Origin: Lachnospiraceae bacterium UBA1683 | GTDB lineage: Bacteria > Bacillota > Clostridia > Lachnospirales > Lachnospiraceae | Direction: 5' to 3' | DNA length: 64,000 nt | Assembly (NCBI GenBank): GCA_002320245.1 | Contig: DCKD01000023.1 | Location: forward strand, 17,182-81,181 | Part shown: in pieces, positions 8,713-17,334 of the stretch | Position numbering within the stretch: the first letter of the stretch is position 1 | Layout of the letters: each line of letters starts with the position of its first letter | Notes under the pieces: model-generated | Databases searched by the model: none | Told to the model about the DNA's origin: nothing | Seen by the model: the letters and a program-made list of their open reading frames with translations, nothing else | Position numbers and translations under genes: made by a program

Positions 8713-9564
8713 TCATTTCCGTCTACGCTCCATATCCTCTGCCATTGCCATCTGCTGCACAGGCTTTCCCCTGCGCTTTGCAATCTCCGCCTGTTTTAAA
8801 TGCAGTCTGTCCAACACAGAAATCCGATTTCCCATTAATCTCGGTTTTGATGGGAGATTATTCATGCGTCCGTCAATCATATTATAGTTTTGTTCTTCCG
8901 TCATTTCCGCACTCCGCAGATACTCCCCGTTCTCATAGTATTTCTGCCAGTTCTCCATCGGCGGCTTCTGCTTTTCCGGTTCCGGCACAGATAGCGTGGG
9001 ATTCAGATACTCTTTAATCTGTTTCTTTACCGTCCCGTCAAATCCATGATAAACCTGATCCACCACTACTTTCCCATCTTCGTCCAACACCACATTGGCG
9101 GCATCTTTCCCATAAGTGGTATGCTCCATCAGGAAGAACTCTTTCCCGCCTATGATAATGCTGTCATAGGCAAGCCAGCTCCCCTCTTTGCCCTCGATGT
9201 GGAAATTCGTAGTATCATAGGAAATCAAGGCTCCGGACGAACCATTGCGGATAAATCCGGCAATTACCGTGAAGCCTTCCTTTTCCGCATAATAGGCAGC
9301 CACTTCTCCATCCTGATTCAGTACCAATACATCGCTGACACTGATGGAATGCCCCTGGAACCTCCGGGGCGTCTGCCTGTGGAACCGTTCCCGGATGCTT
9401 CCCGGCGTGTCTCCCGGCAGCATCCGTCCGAGGTATTTCTGCTCATAGTTTTCATAGCGCACCTGGATTTGATTCTTCTGCAGCGTTTCATAGGAACGGA
9501 ACCGGATATTTCGGTTTTCCGGCACATTCTTTAACTGATATATGGCAAATTGGTTGATCTCCAT
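8713..9564 (-). CDS. YodL / DUF4316 domain protein
   Basis: A 283-residue ICE protein. The N-terminal half (about 1-105) matches the YodL-type domain: FAIYQLKN, then HSISVSDVLVLNQDGEVAAYYAEKEGF. The same block occurs in the large protein upstream (HSLSVSDVVVLQREGEAKAY). The C-terminal part is DUF4316-like, with ENGEYLRSAEMTEEQNYNMIDG, a basic linker and RISVLDRLHLKQAEIAKRRGK. ATG 9564 overlaps the preceding stop (TGATG), so translation is coupled. The role is unknown; these domains are typical of polyvalent proteins of Clostridia ICEs thought to act after DNA entry (inference). Confidence 0.8.
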   Translation of the reverse strand: MEINQFAIYQLKNVPENRNIRFRSYETLQKNQIQVRYENYEQKYLGRMLPGDTPGSIRERFHRQTPRRFQGHSISVSDVLVLNQDGEVAAYYAEKEGFTVIAGFIRNGSSGALISYDTTNFHIEGKEGSWLAYDSIIIGGKEFFLMEHTTYGKDAANVVLDEDGKVVVDQVYHGFDGTVKKQIKEYLNPTLSVPEPEKQKPPMENWQKYYENGEYLRSAEMTEEQNYNMIDGRMNNLPSKPRLMGNRISVLDRLHLKQAEIAKRRGKPVQQMAMAEDMERRRK

Positions 9565-9794
9565 CACTCGTCCTCCATCGGCTCCTGCTCATATGGTTCC
9601 AGGTCTATCCCGGAAAATTCCTGATCCGAAATACACTCCATCTTTTCCAGTGTGCTGTTAATGAGCGAGAGCATCTCCGCATCATCCTTTACAAAAGGAA
9701 TGACGCTGCGGATTTCCCTCATCGTCTGCCGGCGGTTTTCCATCTGGAACATTGCCATCATCATATATTCATTTTCTTCTAATCTTACCATCAT
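9564..9794 (-). CDS. Small conserved hypothetical protein
   Basis: A 76-residue acidic protein between two polyvalent-protein genes. The Met-rich start (MMVRLEENEYMMMAMFQMENRR) is followed by a helical part and an acidic tail (PYEQEPMEDE). The ATG overlaps the stop of the upstream gene (ATGA) and its own stop overlaps the next start, so the three genes form one coupled operon. No function can be named. Confidence 0.65.
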   Translation of the reverse strand: MMVRLEENEYMMMAMFQMENRRQTMREIRSVIPFVKDDAEMLSLINSTLEKMECISDQEFSGIDLEPYEQEPMEDE

Positions 9795-12700
9795 AATTCC
9801 TGTTCTCCTTTCTTATGGCCCTGTGTTTTCTGCTCCGCATTTTTCTGTTCCTGCTCCTTCAGCTTTGCCTGCCGTTCCCGGAGGGCTTTCAAAACCGACT
9901 GTTTTCTTCCTGTTCCCTCTGCTATGGCATTGTCCTTTTCCGGTGTCGTTTCGGGTTGTTTTAGCGGTTCTGGAGCCGTTTCCCGCACCGTATCGGTCTT
10001 TTCCTTACCTGCCGGTAATGGCGGTTCCTGCACGCTTTCCCACGCTTTATCTTCCTGTTTTTCCTGCGGTTGTTCCGCAACCATCTCCTGCTGTCCGGCA
10101 GAAAGTAACTTTTCCAGATCGGTAATTGCCTGCTGTACCAATGGGCTTTCCCTGTAATGGGGGACAAGTTCAATCAAATCTTTTGATATGGTTCCTGCCG
10201 ACATCAGCTCATAATCCCCGTCATACATACTCCCATCTTCCAGACGGAATCCAATTCCCTTCACTCCATTCATTCTGTCTGCCGGAATTTCATCATATTT
10301 CCGTATCGCTTCTTCCAGTGTCAGATTATCATGGTACTCCCCAAGTACCGGAAACTCCATGCACTCCGCCGCATAAAAACTGATTTTCGGTTCCTGCCGT
10401 GTAATGGCAGTTCTCTTTGAAGTCAGTTCCCGTGCTTCTTTCTGATCCAGATATTTCTCCGCATTTTCCATATATTCTTCCAGGCTGCAGGTTTTCTCCG
10501 CTGAAACCGGATTTATATCCAAAGGAAGCCCCGCCATTGTCATGCCGTCCCCATGCAGCGCATTGAAAAAAGCGTCCTCATGGATATTTCCGGTATAAGA
10601 AACCACAACATCCACATCAGAACTGTCCTGGTATAACCCTTCCCTTGTCCGGCTCCCGTAAACCCGTGCGCCGAGCAGCTTCACATCTTCTTCCAGCCCC
10701 ATTTCCTCAAGCTGCGCCTGTGCGTAGCAAAGCGCCGTTTCCTCAACCTCCGCACGGCTCAGGCCGCCTAACGCTTTTTCCGGTTCCGTGATACCGGAAG
10801 TGAAAGACAGTTCTTCCTTTGTAACTTCAATCCCCATTTTTTCCAGAAGATCTTCAAAAACAGAAATTTCTCCTGCGGTCATTCCATAATCCTGATAGGA
10901 AGTCATTCCCTCATATAAATCCTGTATCCCTTCTTTCAGGGACAGTTTTTCATTCTCCTCCGGATCATAGACATAAGAATTATCATCGCCAACGGAAAAC
11001 CAACAGTCCATACCGGACGCACGGGCAATCTTATCCAGCACATCCGCCTGCTCCCCGGTCAGTGTCAACGGTTTTTCCGTAAACTCCGCCGCTTTCTCCT
11101 GTAAATTCGACTGCGCAATTTCAGATACTTTGTCCAAAAATTCATCCCAGCTTACCGCATGGCAGCTCTCCAGATGTATCTGCTCCTCCTCCAGAAGTTC
11201 TTTCACTGCTTCCCGGATGGAAATATCCGGGTTTTCATAGCTGCCGCCATCCAGTTCTTTATACTCCCTGTCATAAAAAGTATAATCATAGTACCCTTCA
11301 GCGGTAGTCTGGATATAAAAATAGCCTTTTTTTAAGGGAAGTTCATAGACAATATCCGTATCCTTGTTGTCCAGATAAAACTGCGCCCGGTTATAAGCCT
11401 CCGTCACCTCGTCATTCAGCCATTTCCCGCTTAACGAATCAAACGCAATATCCTCCATATCCTCGATCCCGTTCCTGCAGCAGACCAGCGGCATCCGGGA
11501 CGGCGGCTGCTCCGTGCTTTCCATACCAAGCTGCTTGTCCAGATGGTTCGGAAGCTCATGATACGCTGAAAGGGCATCCCTGATATTGTCAAAATACTGG
11601 TATTCCCTTTCTGCCTTTATCCCATAGGCATCATTTACTACATAATACTGTGCGATAAATGGCTCCGCCTTTTTCTGCTGCTCCATTTTCTCCAGTTCCG
11701 CAAACTTATCCCTGGCAAGCCCGATAAAACCATCCAGCACAGCCGGATGGCTGTCTATCACATAATCATTGTTCAAGTCCATACCCCTGCTGATATTTTC
11801 AGCGACAGGGATGCTTGCGGCCCATTCTTTTGTTCCTCTGGAAAACCGCCCATCCGATTCTTTATGCTGTACCGTACAGGCAAGGACATACGCAAGACGT
11901 TCCCGCCCATATTCATCCAGCACAGAATCTACTGCGTCATGGGCAAGGTGCAGCCCGCCAAAATGTGTACGGATCGCATTTTCTACCGCATTTTTACAGT
12001 CGATATTTAATTTTCTGGAATCCAGATACGCATCTGCGGCGGCGTGTTCCACCGCATAGGCGAGCGTGTGCGGATAAACCGGGGGATAGGGTTCCCGGCC
12101 TGGTACAGCTTCTTTGGAAAGTTCTGCCGATTCCATCTCCGCCACTGTTTTTTCCGGTTTCTCCATCCCGTCTGCTCCCCATTCTTTCCGTTCCTGCTCC
12201 CCCGGCTCCCATTCTATCCCCTTTTCCGAAAGGTACTCTTTGACGGCTTCCATCGCTCCCCGGTCAAACCCGTTTTCCAGTTCCTGCGCCGCAAGATTGC
12301 CTTCGGAATCGACAATCACGGCGGCAACGGAATCCCCATACTCATTGTGCTTCATCAGATAAAAGATCTCATCCTGTATCTCCCGCTTATCAACAGCGTG
12401 CCACAATCCCTCATGCTGCTCAATTTCCACCGCATCTGAATCCAGCGTCACAGGGGCAAACCACCGTTTCCTGTCCATTTTAGTTTCATGCAGGCGTTCC
12501 TGCACAAAATCCGGCAGCTCCTGGAACCCTAAGCTGTCTACATAGTAGGCTTTTGCCTCTCCTTCCCTCTGCAGCACAACCACATCGCTGACAGAAAGGG
12601 AATGCCCCTCATAGCCGTCTGGATGGCTGACATTGAATTTTTCATACAGACTGTCCAGCGTTTCTTCCCCGGATAAACGCCCGCCGTAAACATATCCATA

Positions 12701-13963
12701 ATCCGCCGCATCCACTTTCATATCATGGGAAGCCACAAAGTCCAGCCCCATAAACCGATAATCCTTCCCTTTTGTCGCCCCGATAATCTGATAAACCGCA
12801 TAGCGGTCCTCCTTTCCGGACAGGTACAATTCTTCATTTGCCCGCCCTATGGCGTTCTCCGCTTTTTCCTGCTCCACAGCGGTACTTCTGCCTGCCACCG
12901 TCTGCTGATACTCACGGATTGTCATATCCCCTCCGGTAAAATTCAGCTCATCGCCAATAAACAGCCACCCCTCCTCCGGCAGATTCAATGGAAATGCGGT
13001 CAGGATGGTTGCGGCATGGTTGACTGTCACATTTTCCTCCACACTGTACGGATAGCCGGGATCACTGTCCCTTCCCCGAAGCTCATAGCGGTATATCCCT
13101 TCCGGAAGTGTTTCCAGCCCCACACGCCCATTTGCAAACAGCGCCGGGACGTCAAAAAGCTCCACTTCCTGATACCGTTCCGTATTTTCCGCAGCTTTCC
13201 CCCTTTCCTCCGCCTGTTCTTTTTCCTGCCTCTCCCGCATGAGGCGCTGCATCACTTCTGTCATGCCGTCGATCATTTCCCCCGCCGTTTTCCGTATCGT
13301 ATCCATCGAGGAGCGCAGTTCTTTCATATCCATGCTGCTGCTCCACCCGGCGATATACGGGAATGAATAATCGGAAGTGTCCAGGCCGAAATACTGGCAG
13401 ACCGTATAGGCCACACTCTCCGCTTCCACTTCCCTTGTCATCTGGTTTTTCTTCTCTCCCAATTCTTCCATAATGTCCCGGTCATGGAGCTTCGCGTGGG
13501 TAGTTTCATGGACGCCTGTTTTCATGGTCTGGCTCTCGCTCATGCCCTGCTGGATCACGATTTCCTTATTCACATTGCTGTAATACCCCTTTGCGCCGCT
13601 GTCAATCTCATCAAAACGGATGGGCACGGGCGATACTTCCCGGATCGCCTGCATAAAGATTTCAAAATTCTCCACGCTGCCCATAAGCTCCAGCGTTTCC
13701 AGTCCCGGTAAAGGTTCCCCGTAAGTCTGCGATATATCAAAAACTGTAGTCAAACGGAACCGGGGAATGATATGTTCTATCTCCTCTGTCTCCGGCGTCC
13801 CATCTTGACGCAGGATCGGCTCATTTGTAACGGGATCGAATTTTTCCACTTCTTCTTTTTCCCGGATGGGAGCCGGGGCAATGATCTGAATCCCTTTTTC
13901 CCCACGCTTTACCTGCCGCTTAAATTTCTTCTGCCACGCCTGATACCCATATGCTTTGTTCAT
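9791..13963 (-). CDS. ArdC-like polyvalent protein, 5' end replaced by RIT element
   Basis: A 1390-residue multidomain protein, the larger part of a gene split by a transposon. Its first six residues (MNKAYG) come from the transposon end. The original frame resumes at YQAWQKKFKRQVKRGEKGI, the ArdC-like domain. Next come a zinc-peptidase motif HETTHAKLH (about residue 154), a YodL-type block (about 390-470), a DUF3849-like region (about 640-750) and a nucleotidyltransferase-like motif GSRTREGLYQDSSDVDVVV (about 1105). A Gln/Glu/Lys-rich coiled tail closes the protein. AAAGGAGG six bases before ATG 13963 lies inside the transposon repeat. The ArdC N-terminal half is left behind at 18689-18889. 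Polyvalent proteins of this type are thought to protect incoming ICE DNA from restriction (family knowledge); whether this shortened form works is unknown. Confidence 0.85.
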   Translation of the reverse strand: MNKAYGYQAWQKKFKRQVKRGEKGIQIIAPAPIREKEEVEKFDPVTNEPILRQDGTPETEEIEHIIPRFRLTTVFDISQTYGEPLPGLETLELMGSVENFEIFMQAIREVSPVPIRFDEIDSGAKGYYSNVNKEIVIQQGMSESQTMKTGVHETTHAKLHDRDIMEELGEKKNQMTREVEAESVAYTVCQYFGLDTSDYSFPYIAGWSSSMDMKELRSSMDTIRKTAGEMIDGMTEVMQRLMRERQEKEQAEERGKAAENTERYQEVELFDVPALFANGRVGLETLPEGIYRYELRGRDSDPGYPYSVEENVTVNHAATILTAFPLNLPEEGWLFIGDELNFTGGDMTIREYQQTVAGRSTAVEQEKAENAIGRANEELYLSGKEDRYAVYQIIGATKGKDYRFMGLDFVASHDMKVDAADYGYVYGGRLSGEETLDSLYEKFNVSHPDGYEGHSLSVSDVVVLQREGEAKAYYVDSLGFQELPDFVQERLHETKMDRKRWFAPVTLDSDAVEIEQHEGLWHAVDKREIQDEIFYLMKHNEYGDSVAAVIVDSEGNLAAQELENGFDRGAMEAVKEYLSEKGIEWEPGEQERKEWGADGMEKPEKTVAEMESAELSKEAVPGREPYPPVYPHTLAYAVEHAAADAYLDSRKLNIDCKNAVENAIRTHFGGLHLAHDAVDSVLDEYGRERLAYVLACTVQHKESDGRFSRGTKEWAASIPVAENISRGMDLNNDYVIDSHPAVLDGFIGLARDKFAELEKMEQQKKAEPFIAQYYVVNDAYGIKAEREYQYFDNIRDALSAYHELPNHLDKQLGMESTEQPPSRMPLVCCRNGIEDMEDIAFDSLSGKWLNDEVTEAYNRAQFYLDNKDTDIVYELPLKKGYFYIQTTAEGYYDYTFYDREYKELDGGSYENPDISIREAVKELLEEEQIHLESCHAVSWDEFLDKVSEIAQSNLQEKAAEFTEKPLTLTGEQADVLDKIARASGMDCWFSVGDDNSYVYDPEENEKLSLKEGIQDLYEGMTSYQDYGMTAGEISVFEDLLEKMGIEVTKEELSFTSGITEPEKALGGLSRAEVEETALCYAQAQLEEMGLEEDVKLLGARVYGSRTREGLYQDSSDVDVVVSYTGNIHEDAFFNALHGDGMTMAGLPLDINPVSAEKTCSLEEYMENAEKYLDQKEARELTSKRTAITRQEPKISFYAAECMEFPVLGEYHDNLTLEEAIRKYDEIPADRMNGVKGIGFRLEDGSMYDGDYELMSAGTISKDLIELVPHYRESPLVQQAITDLEKLLSAGQQEMVAEQPQEKQEDKAWESVQEPPLPAGKEKTDTVRETAPEPLKQPETTPEKDNAIAEGTGRKQSVLKALRERQAKLKEQEQKNAEQKTQGHKKGEQEL

Positions 13964-13976
13964 AGTTATCCTCCTT
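13947..13976 (-). repeat. RIT terminal inverted repeat, left
   Basis: Thirty bases identical in reverse complement to 18647-18676. Read outward on the minus strand, it supplies AAGGAGG, six bases, then ATG at 13963, which restarts the interrupted polyvalent protein gene. Confidence 0.9.
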
Positions 13977-13999
13977 TAAGTCCACTAAAATATAAAAAT

Positions 14000-14026
14000 C
14001 CGAGAAAACTGCTCGAGATTTCTCGG
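14000..14026. repeat. Subterminal dyad in RIT left end
   Basis: CCGAGAAA and TTTCTCGG flank an 11-base centre. Related sequence (TTATCCGAGAAG) recurs near the other end at 18593-18604, as expected for recombinase-binding sites. Confidence 0.5.
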
Positions 14027-14067
14027 ATAACTTTTTATACTATGAAAATGTTATGCTTGGTAATAAT

Positions 14068-14101
14068 AAAATCCGCCACCTAACTTTAGGTAACGGATTT
14101 T
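14068..14101 (-). terminator. Terminator after CHAT gene
   Basis: AAAATCCG and CGGATTTT frame a second pair ACCTAA/TTAGGT just beyond the CHAT stop at 14106. On the minus strand the stem ends in a T-rich stretch. Confidence 0.7.
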
Positions 14102-14105
14102 AACA

Positions 14106-15161
14106 TTAAATATCCGGACGGACAAATATTAAATCATTTAGGTCAACATCGTCACGGGCATAAAGCTGAGGAATATTTTCACCAGGAATGCCTTCCAATA
14201 GTAATTCAGCTATAGCTTGATTGAATGAAGTTTGCAGTGAACGCCCAAACCCTATAGATGAATACAACTGAGCAGCAAACGTGCAGGCGGTATCATCCCT
14301 GATAGAATCCGACATACCGATTGCAGCTTCAATATGTTCCACGACACTTTTAGCCTGTGTTTCCGAAAAGCAGGCATTAAAAACAACCAAACGTATTGTA
14401 TCAGATGCAGTTGACATGGCCATTGTAATTGCTTCCTTTGTAACTGTCTTTGTACTTCCATCTGGATTCAATAAAGCAAGTTCCCCTGACGGGGCACCAT
14501 GACCACTAAAATGAACGATTGTAGGGTTCGTTTCATTAATTGCCTGCAAAATGTCTGATGCACGGGTAGCCCACCGACTTTCAAAATGAACCGAATCACG
14601 ATATTCCGACAGGCGGATTTTTTCTTGAATAGAACGTGCTTCTTCATCCAGAGAAAGTTGGGGAGTATCTTTAGGGTTTGCAGCGAGAAATAAAACTGTG
14701 ATTTTTTCAGGTATTGCTTTTAAACGTTCAATTTCTAACTGCATATGTGATTGAACATTTCCGTATTCTTTTAGCGAACGTTCAAATGCAGCCGCTTGGC
14801 GGATTGCATCCTGCTGGCGTTTTTTCTCTGCCTCCATGTTCTTTTTGTTTACCTTAGCTTCTTCATTCCTGTAGTTTTTCTCCGCAGTAGACCGTTCCTT
14901 TTCTTTCTGGGCGATTTTTTTCTGGATATCGCCGCATTTTTTTTGAATATCAGAGATTGATTTTTCTGCCCGTTCAATCTCATTGAGTTTAGATTTTATG
15001 GTGGATTGGCTCTTCGTCCGGCTGATAGCACCCTTGGCTGATATGATTTTCTTCTGTAGAGGTGCTATTTTGGCCTGTTCTTTTGCCATATCCTGGTTTA
15101 GTTTTGATATGTCTTCCTGCTTTTTTAATAACGTATTTCTGTATGTATCGAGCTGAGACAA
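14106..15161 (-). CDS. CHAT-domain (caspase-like) protease with coiled-coil N-terminus
   Basis: A 351-residue protein. Residues 1-145 are a long coiled coil rich in Lys, Gln and Glu. Residues 150-345 form a CHAT (caspase HetF-associated with TPR) domain: TVLFLAANPKDTPQL, then IVHFSGHGAPSGELAL with catalytic His221, and RLVVFNACFSE with Cys264. The family block AIGMSDSIRDDTACTFAAQLY follows. CHAT proteins are cysteine proteases, several of which act as effectors of phage defence or cell death (family knowledge). The start is TTG 15161, with AAGGTGA 6-8 bases before it. The gene has its own promoter at 15194-15222 and is cargo of the RIT element. No neighbouring sensor gene is present, so the coiled coil may be the sensing or assembly part (inference). 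Confidence 0.88.
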   Translation of the reverse strand: MSQLDTYRNTLLKKQEDISKLNQDMAKEQAKIAPLQKKIISAKGAISRTKSQSTIKSKLNEIERAEKSISDIQKKCGDIQKKIAQKEKERSTAEKNYRNEEAKVNKKNMEAEKKRQQDAIRQAAAFERSLKEYGNVQSHMQLEIERLKAIPEKITVLFLAANPKDTPQLSLDEEARSIQEKIRLSEYRDSVHFESRWATRASDILQAINETNPTIVHFSGHGAPSGELALLNPDGSTKTVTKEAITMAMSTASDTIRLVVFNACFSETQAKSVVEHIEAAIGMSDSIRDDTACTFAAQLYSSIGFGRSLQTSFNQAIAELLLEGIPGENIPQLYARDDVDLNDLIFVRPDI

Positions 15162-15193
15162 AAAATCACCTTCTTCCTATTTTTATTTTTATA

Positions 15194-15222
15194 ATTATAC
15201 AGTTCAATCTTCACCAAAGCAA
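15194..15222 (-). promoter_or_regulatory. Promoter of CHAT gene
   Basis: On the minus strand TTGCTT (15217-15222), 17 bases, then TATAAT (15194-15199). It lies in the gap after the recombinase operon and 33 bases before the CHAT start, so the cargo can be expressed independently of the recombinases. Confidence 0.65.
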
Positions 15223-15301
15223 TAAAAATGTCGGTATTCTGCAAAAAAGAGCATATATATAGATGATATTGAAAATCCTTCCGGAAGTGCCCAGATGATT
15301 T

Positions 15302-16330
15302 TTAATGGTATAAAAATGGCAATGCCTGAGCTAAAGGCTTAGGTGCATCCTCTATATTTTTTTCCGGGATAGGTTTCCCTCGTTCATCAAGATATTTATT
15401 TGCCAGTTCAGGCGTTACCTGTGCGTAGACAGTTGTTGTTACAATACTGGCATGGCCCAGAAAGGCTTTTATGGTTACAAGCGAATCGCCAGCCTCAAGC
15501 ATATGGACTGCTATCGAATGCCGGAATGAATGAGGGGAATATCCTTTTTCAGGAAATTTGTCCGGGTGTTCCTGTCTGCAGACAGCCAGATATTTTTTTA
15601 CAATCCCTTCCACACACGATATGGACATATGCTCATTTGTGCGGCTTGAAAAAAGATGCCTGTTCTGTATGCCGGGATCATTAGAGCAGAAGCCCCGGCT
15701 TTTCATATAGCCTTTTAACAAAACCGCACAGTTTTGGGGGATGGTGACGATCCTTGACTTGTTCCCTTTTCCAGTGAGTTTTATTTTTGTCGGGGCAGAG
15801 AAGGAAATATCTTTTATTGTGATATCACAGAGTTCCTGCGCCCTGGCACCTGTTGCATAAAGCACGCTCAGCAGGGTTATATCCCTCTGTCCGGTCAATG
15901 TATTGGCACTTGGCGCAGAAAGGATGATAGACACTTCCTCTTTGGTAAAATATTTGATGGAAGCGTTTTTCGGTTCTTTCTTTTTCGGGTTTTTTACCAT
16001 TGCCGTATAAAAAGGCATGGATGCCGTAAAGTCCTTGTCTGCCGCATATTTCGCAAATGCCATGAGCGCTGCCCTCCGCAGGTTCCGGGTCTTCACTGTA
16101 CAATGCCGCTGCTCCTCCAGATACGCAAGGAAACTGTCAACAGCCCCGCCACCGAGTAGCTCAAAAGTCACTTTGTCCGGCTGGATGCCTTTTTCATCTG
16201 AGAAATATGTAAATAGGAGCCGGAATGCATACTGGTACGCTTCCAGGGTGTTGGTGCTGACCCCTTTGGAGGATGGGAGGTAGTCTGTGAAGAATCCCTC
16301 TAATAATGGCAGTATCGATCCTTTTTTCAT
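15302..16330 (-). CDS. Tyrosine recombinase, third of RIT trio
   Basis: A 342-residue phage-integrase-family recombinase. An N-terminal SAM-like DNA-binding domain (about 1-110) is followed by the catalytic domain. That domain has Arg in YATGARAQEL (about 160), the second box as HSFRHS (about 270), the GH of FLGHASIVTTT, and the nucleophile Tyr in TTVYAQVT (about 302). All catalytic positions are present. It overlaps the upstream recombinase by 4 bases (ATGA). RIT elements are thought to need all three proteins for excision and insertion (family knowledge). Confidence 0.92.
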   Translation of the reverse strand: MKKGSILPLLEGFFTDYLPSSKGVSTNTLEAYQYAFRLLFTYFSDEKGIQPDKVTFELLGGGAVDSFLAYLEEQRHCTVKTRNLRRAALMAFAKYAADKDFTASMPFYTAMVKNPKKKEPKNASIKYFTKEEVSIILSAPSANTLTGQRDITLLSVLYATGARAQELCDITIKDISFSAPTKIKLTGKGNKSRIVTIPQNCAVLLKGYMKSRGFCSNDPGIQNRHLFSSRTNEHMSISCVEGIVKKYLAVCRQEHPDKFPEKGYSPHSFRHSIAVHMLEAGDSLVTIKAFLGHASIVTTTVYAQVTPELANKYLDERGKPIPEKNIEDAPKPLAQALPFLYH

Positions 16331-17334
16331 TCGAAATCCACCTCCGGGAAAATATGTCCTATGGATTGTTCCATCCGCTCCTGTGAACCCTTATATAAAG
16401 TATAGTCTGTAGCAAGATACCTTTCCGTTTCCAAAAGCGACCTGTGCCCCAGGTATGCAGAAAGATATGGGACAAACTGCTCCAGAGTCCGCCCTTTTGA
16501 TTCTGCCTGAAGGAAGGATTTATAAGTAAAATAGTGCCGCAGGGTATGTGGGGAGATTCCGCGATCATACTTTTCCTGCCGTTCATTGCTTATTCCCGCC
16601 TGTTCCATGACCGACAGGAACCAGTTACGGAAAGTCCATCCGAGGTAAGGTGTTCCGGGAACACGGTCGCTTTCAAAAACATAAACAGAATCCGGGTTTT
16701 CAGAAAGCCTGCGTTTTTTATACATTTCCAGCAGACTTGTCAGGGACGAATCCATCGGGACGTCACGCTCCTTATCATTTTTCGCTTTCCTGATGTGCAG
16801 GATTCCTGTCCCAAGATCTACATTTTCCCAACGGAGCGCAAGCGCTTCCCCAAGCCTCAGCCCGCATCCGTAAAGCATTCGCAGCAGCATAGGGAATGCC
16901 CGGGATGACTTTGTGCTTTCACGTCGATTTCCTAAAAATTCATCCGCCGCATGGATGATTGCAAGGAACTCTTCATCAGTAAAAGTGTAAGGTATAAAAT
17001 CAGAATGTTCTCTCATGTACTCAGGCTCAAAAGCCGGGATTTCCAATGCTCTCAGGTATCTGGAGAATACCCGGATATGGGTTATCCGCCGGTTTTTTGA
17101 CTGTGGCTTGCAGGACAGAGAATCCAGCCATCTGCCCACGGTTTCCTCTGCCAGCGCCTTCTCCTGTCCGGGAATTTCCGAGAGAAAGGTGTCAAGGGAC
17201 TTAAATGTCGCCTCATATCCCCGTGTCTGCTGTCCGGCATCTCTGACCATGACCAGAAAACTTTTAAATTCCAATGCAAAAATGCTTTGAAATATATAAG
17301 CCATAAATTCATTCCTCCTTAAGGTAATCTGCAA
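16327..17334 (-). CDS. Tyrosine recombinase, second of RIT trio
   Basis: A 335-residue site-specific recombinase. The catalytic signature is Arg in YGCGLRLGEAL (about 158), HTLRHYF (about 265), YLGHRSLLET and Tyr in TERYLATD (about 308). The spacing between HTLRH and GH is longer than usual because of an insert (LQAESKGRTLEQFVPYL), a feature of one RIT recombinase class. Its 5' end overlaps the first recombinase by 26 bases and its 3' end overlaps the third by 4, so the trio is one translationally coupled operon. Confidence 0.92.
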   Translation of the reverse strand: MQITLRRNEFMAYIFQSIFALEFKSFLVMVRDAGQQTRGYEATFKSLDTFLSEIPGQEKALAEETVGRWLDSLSCKPQSKNRRITHIRVFSRYLRALEIPAFEPEYMREHSDFIPYTFTDEEFLAIIHAADEFLGNRRESTKSSRAFPMLLRMLYGCGLRLGEALALRWENVDLGTGILHIRKAKNDKERDVPMDSSLTSLLEMYKKRRLSENPDSVYVFESDRVPGTPYLGWTFRNWFLSVMEQAGISNERQEKYDRGISPHTLRHYFTYKSFLQAESKGRTLEQFVPYLSAYLGHRSLLETERYLATDYTLYKGSQERMEQSIGHIFPEVDFE

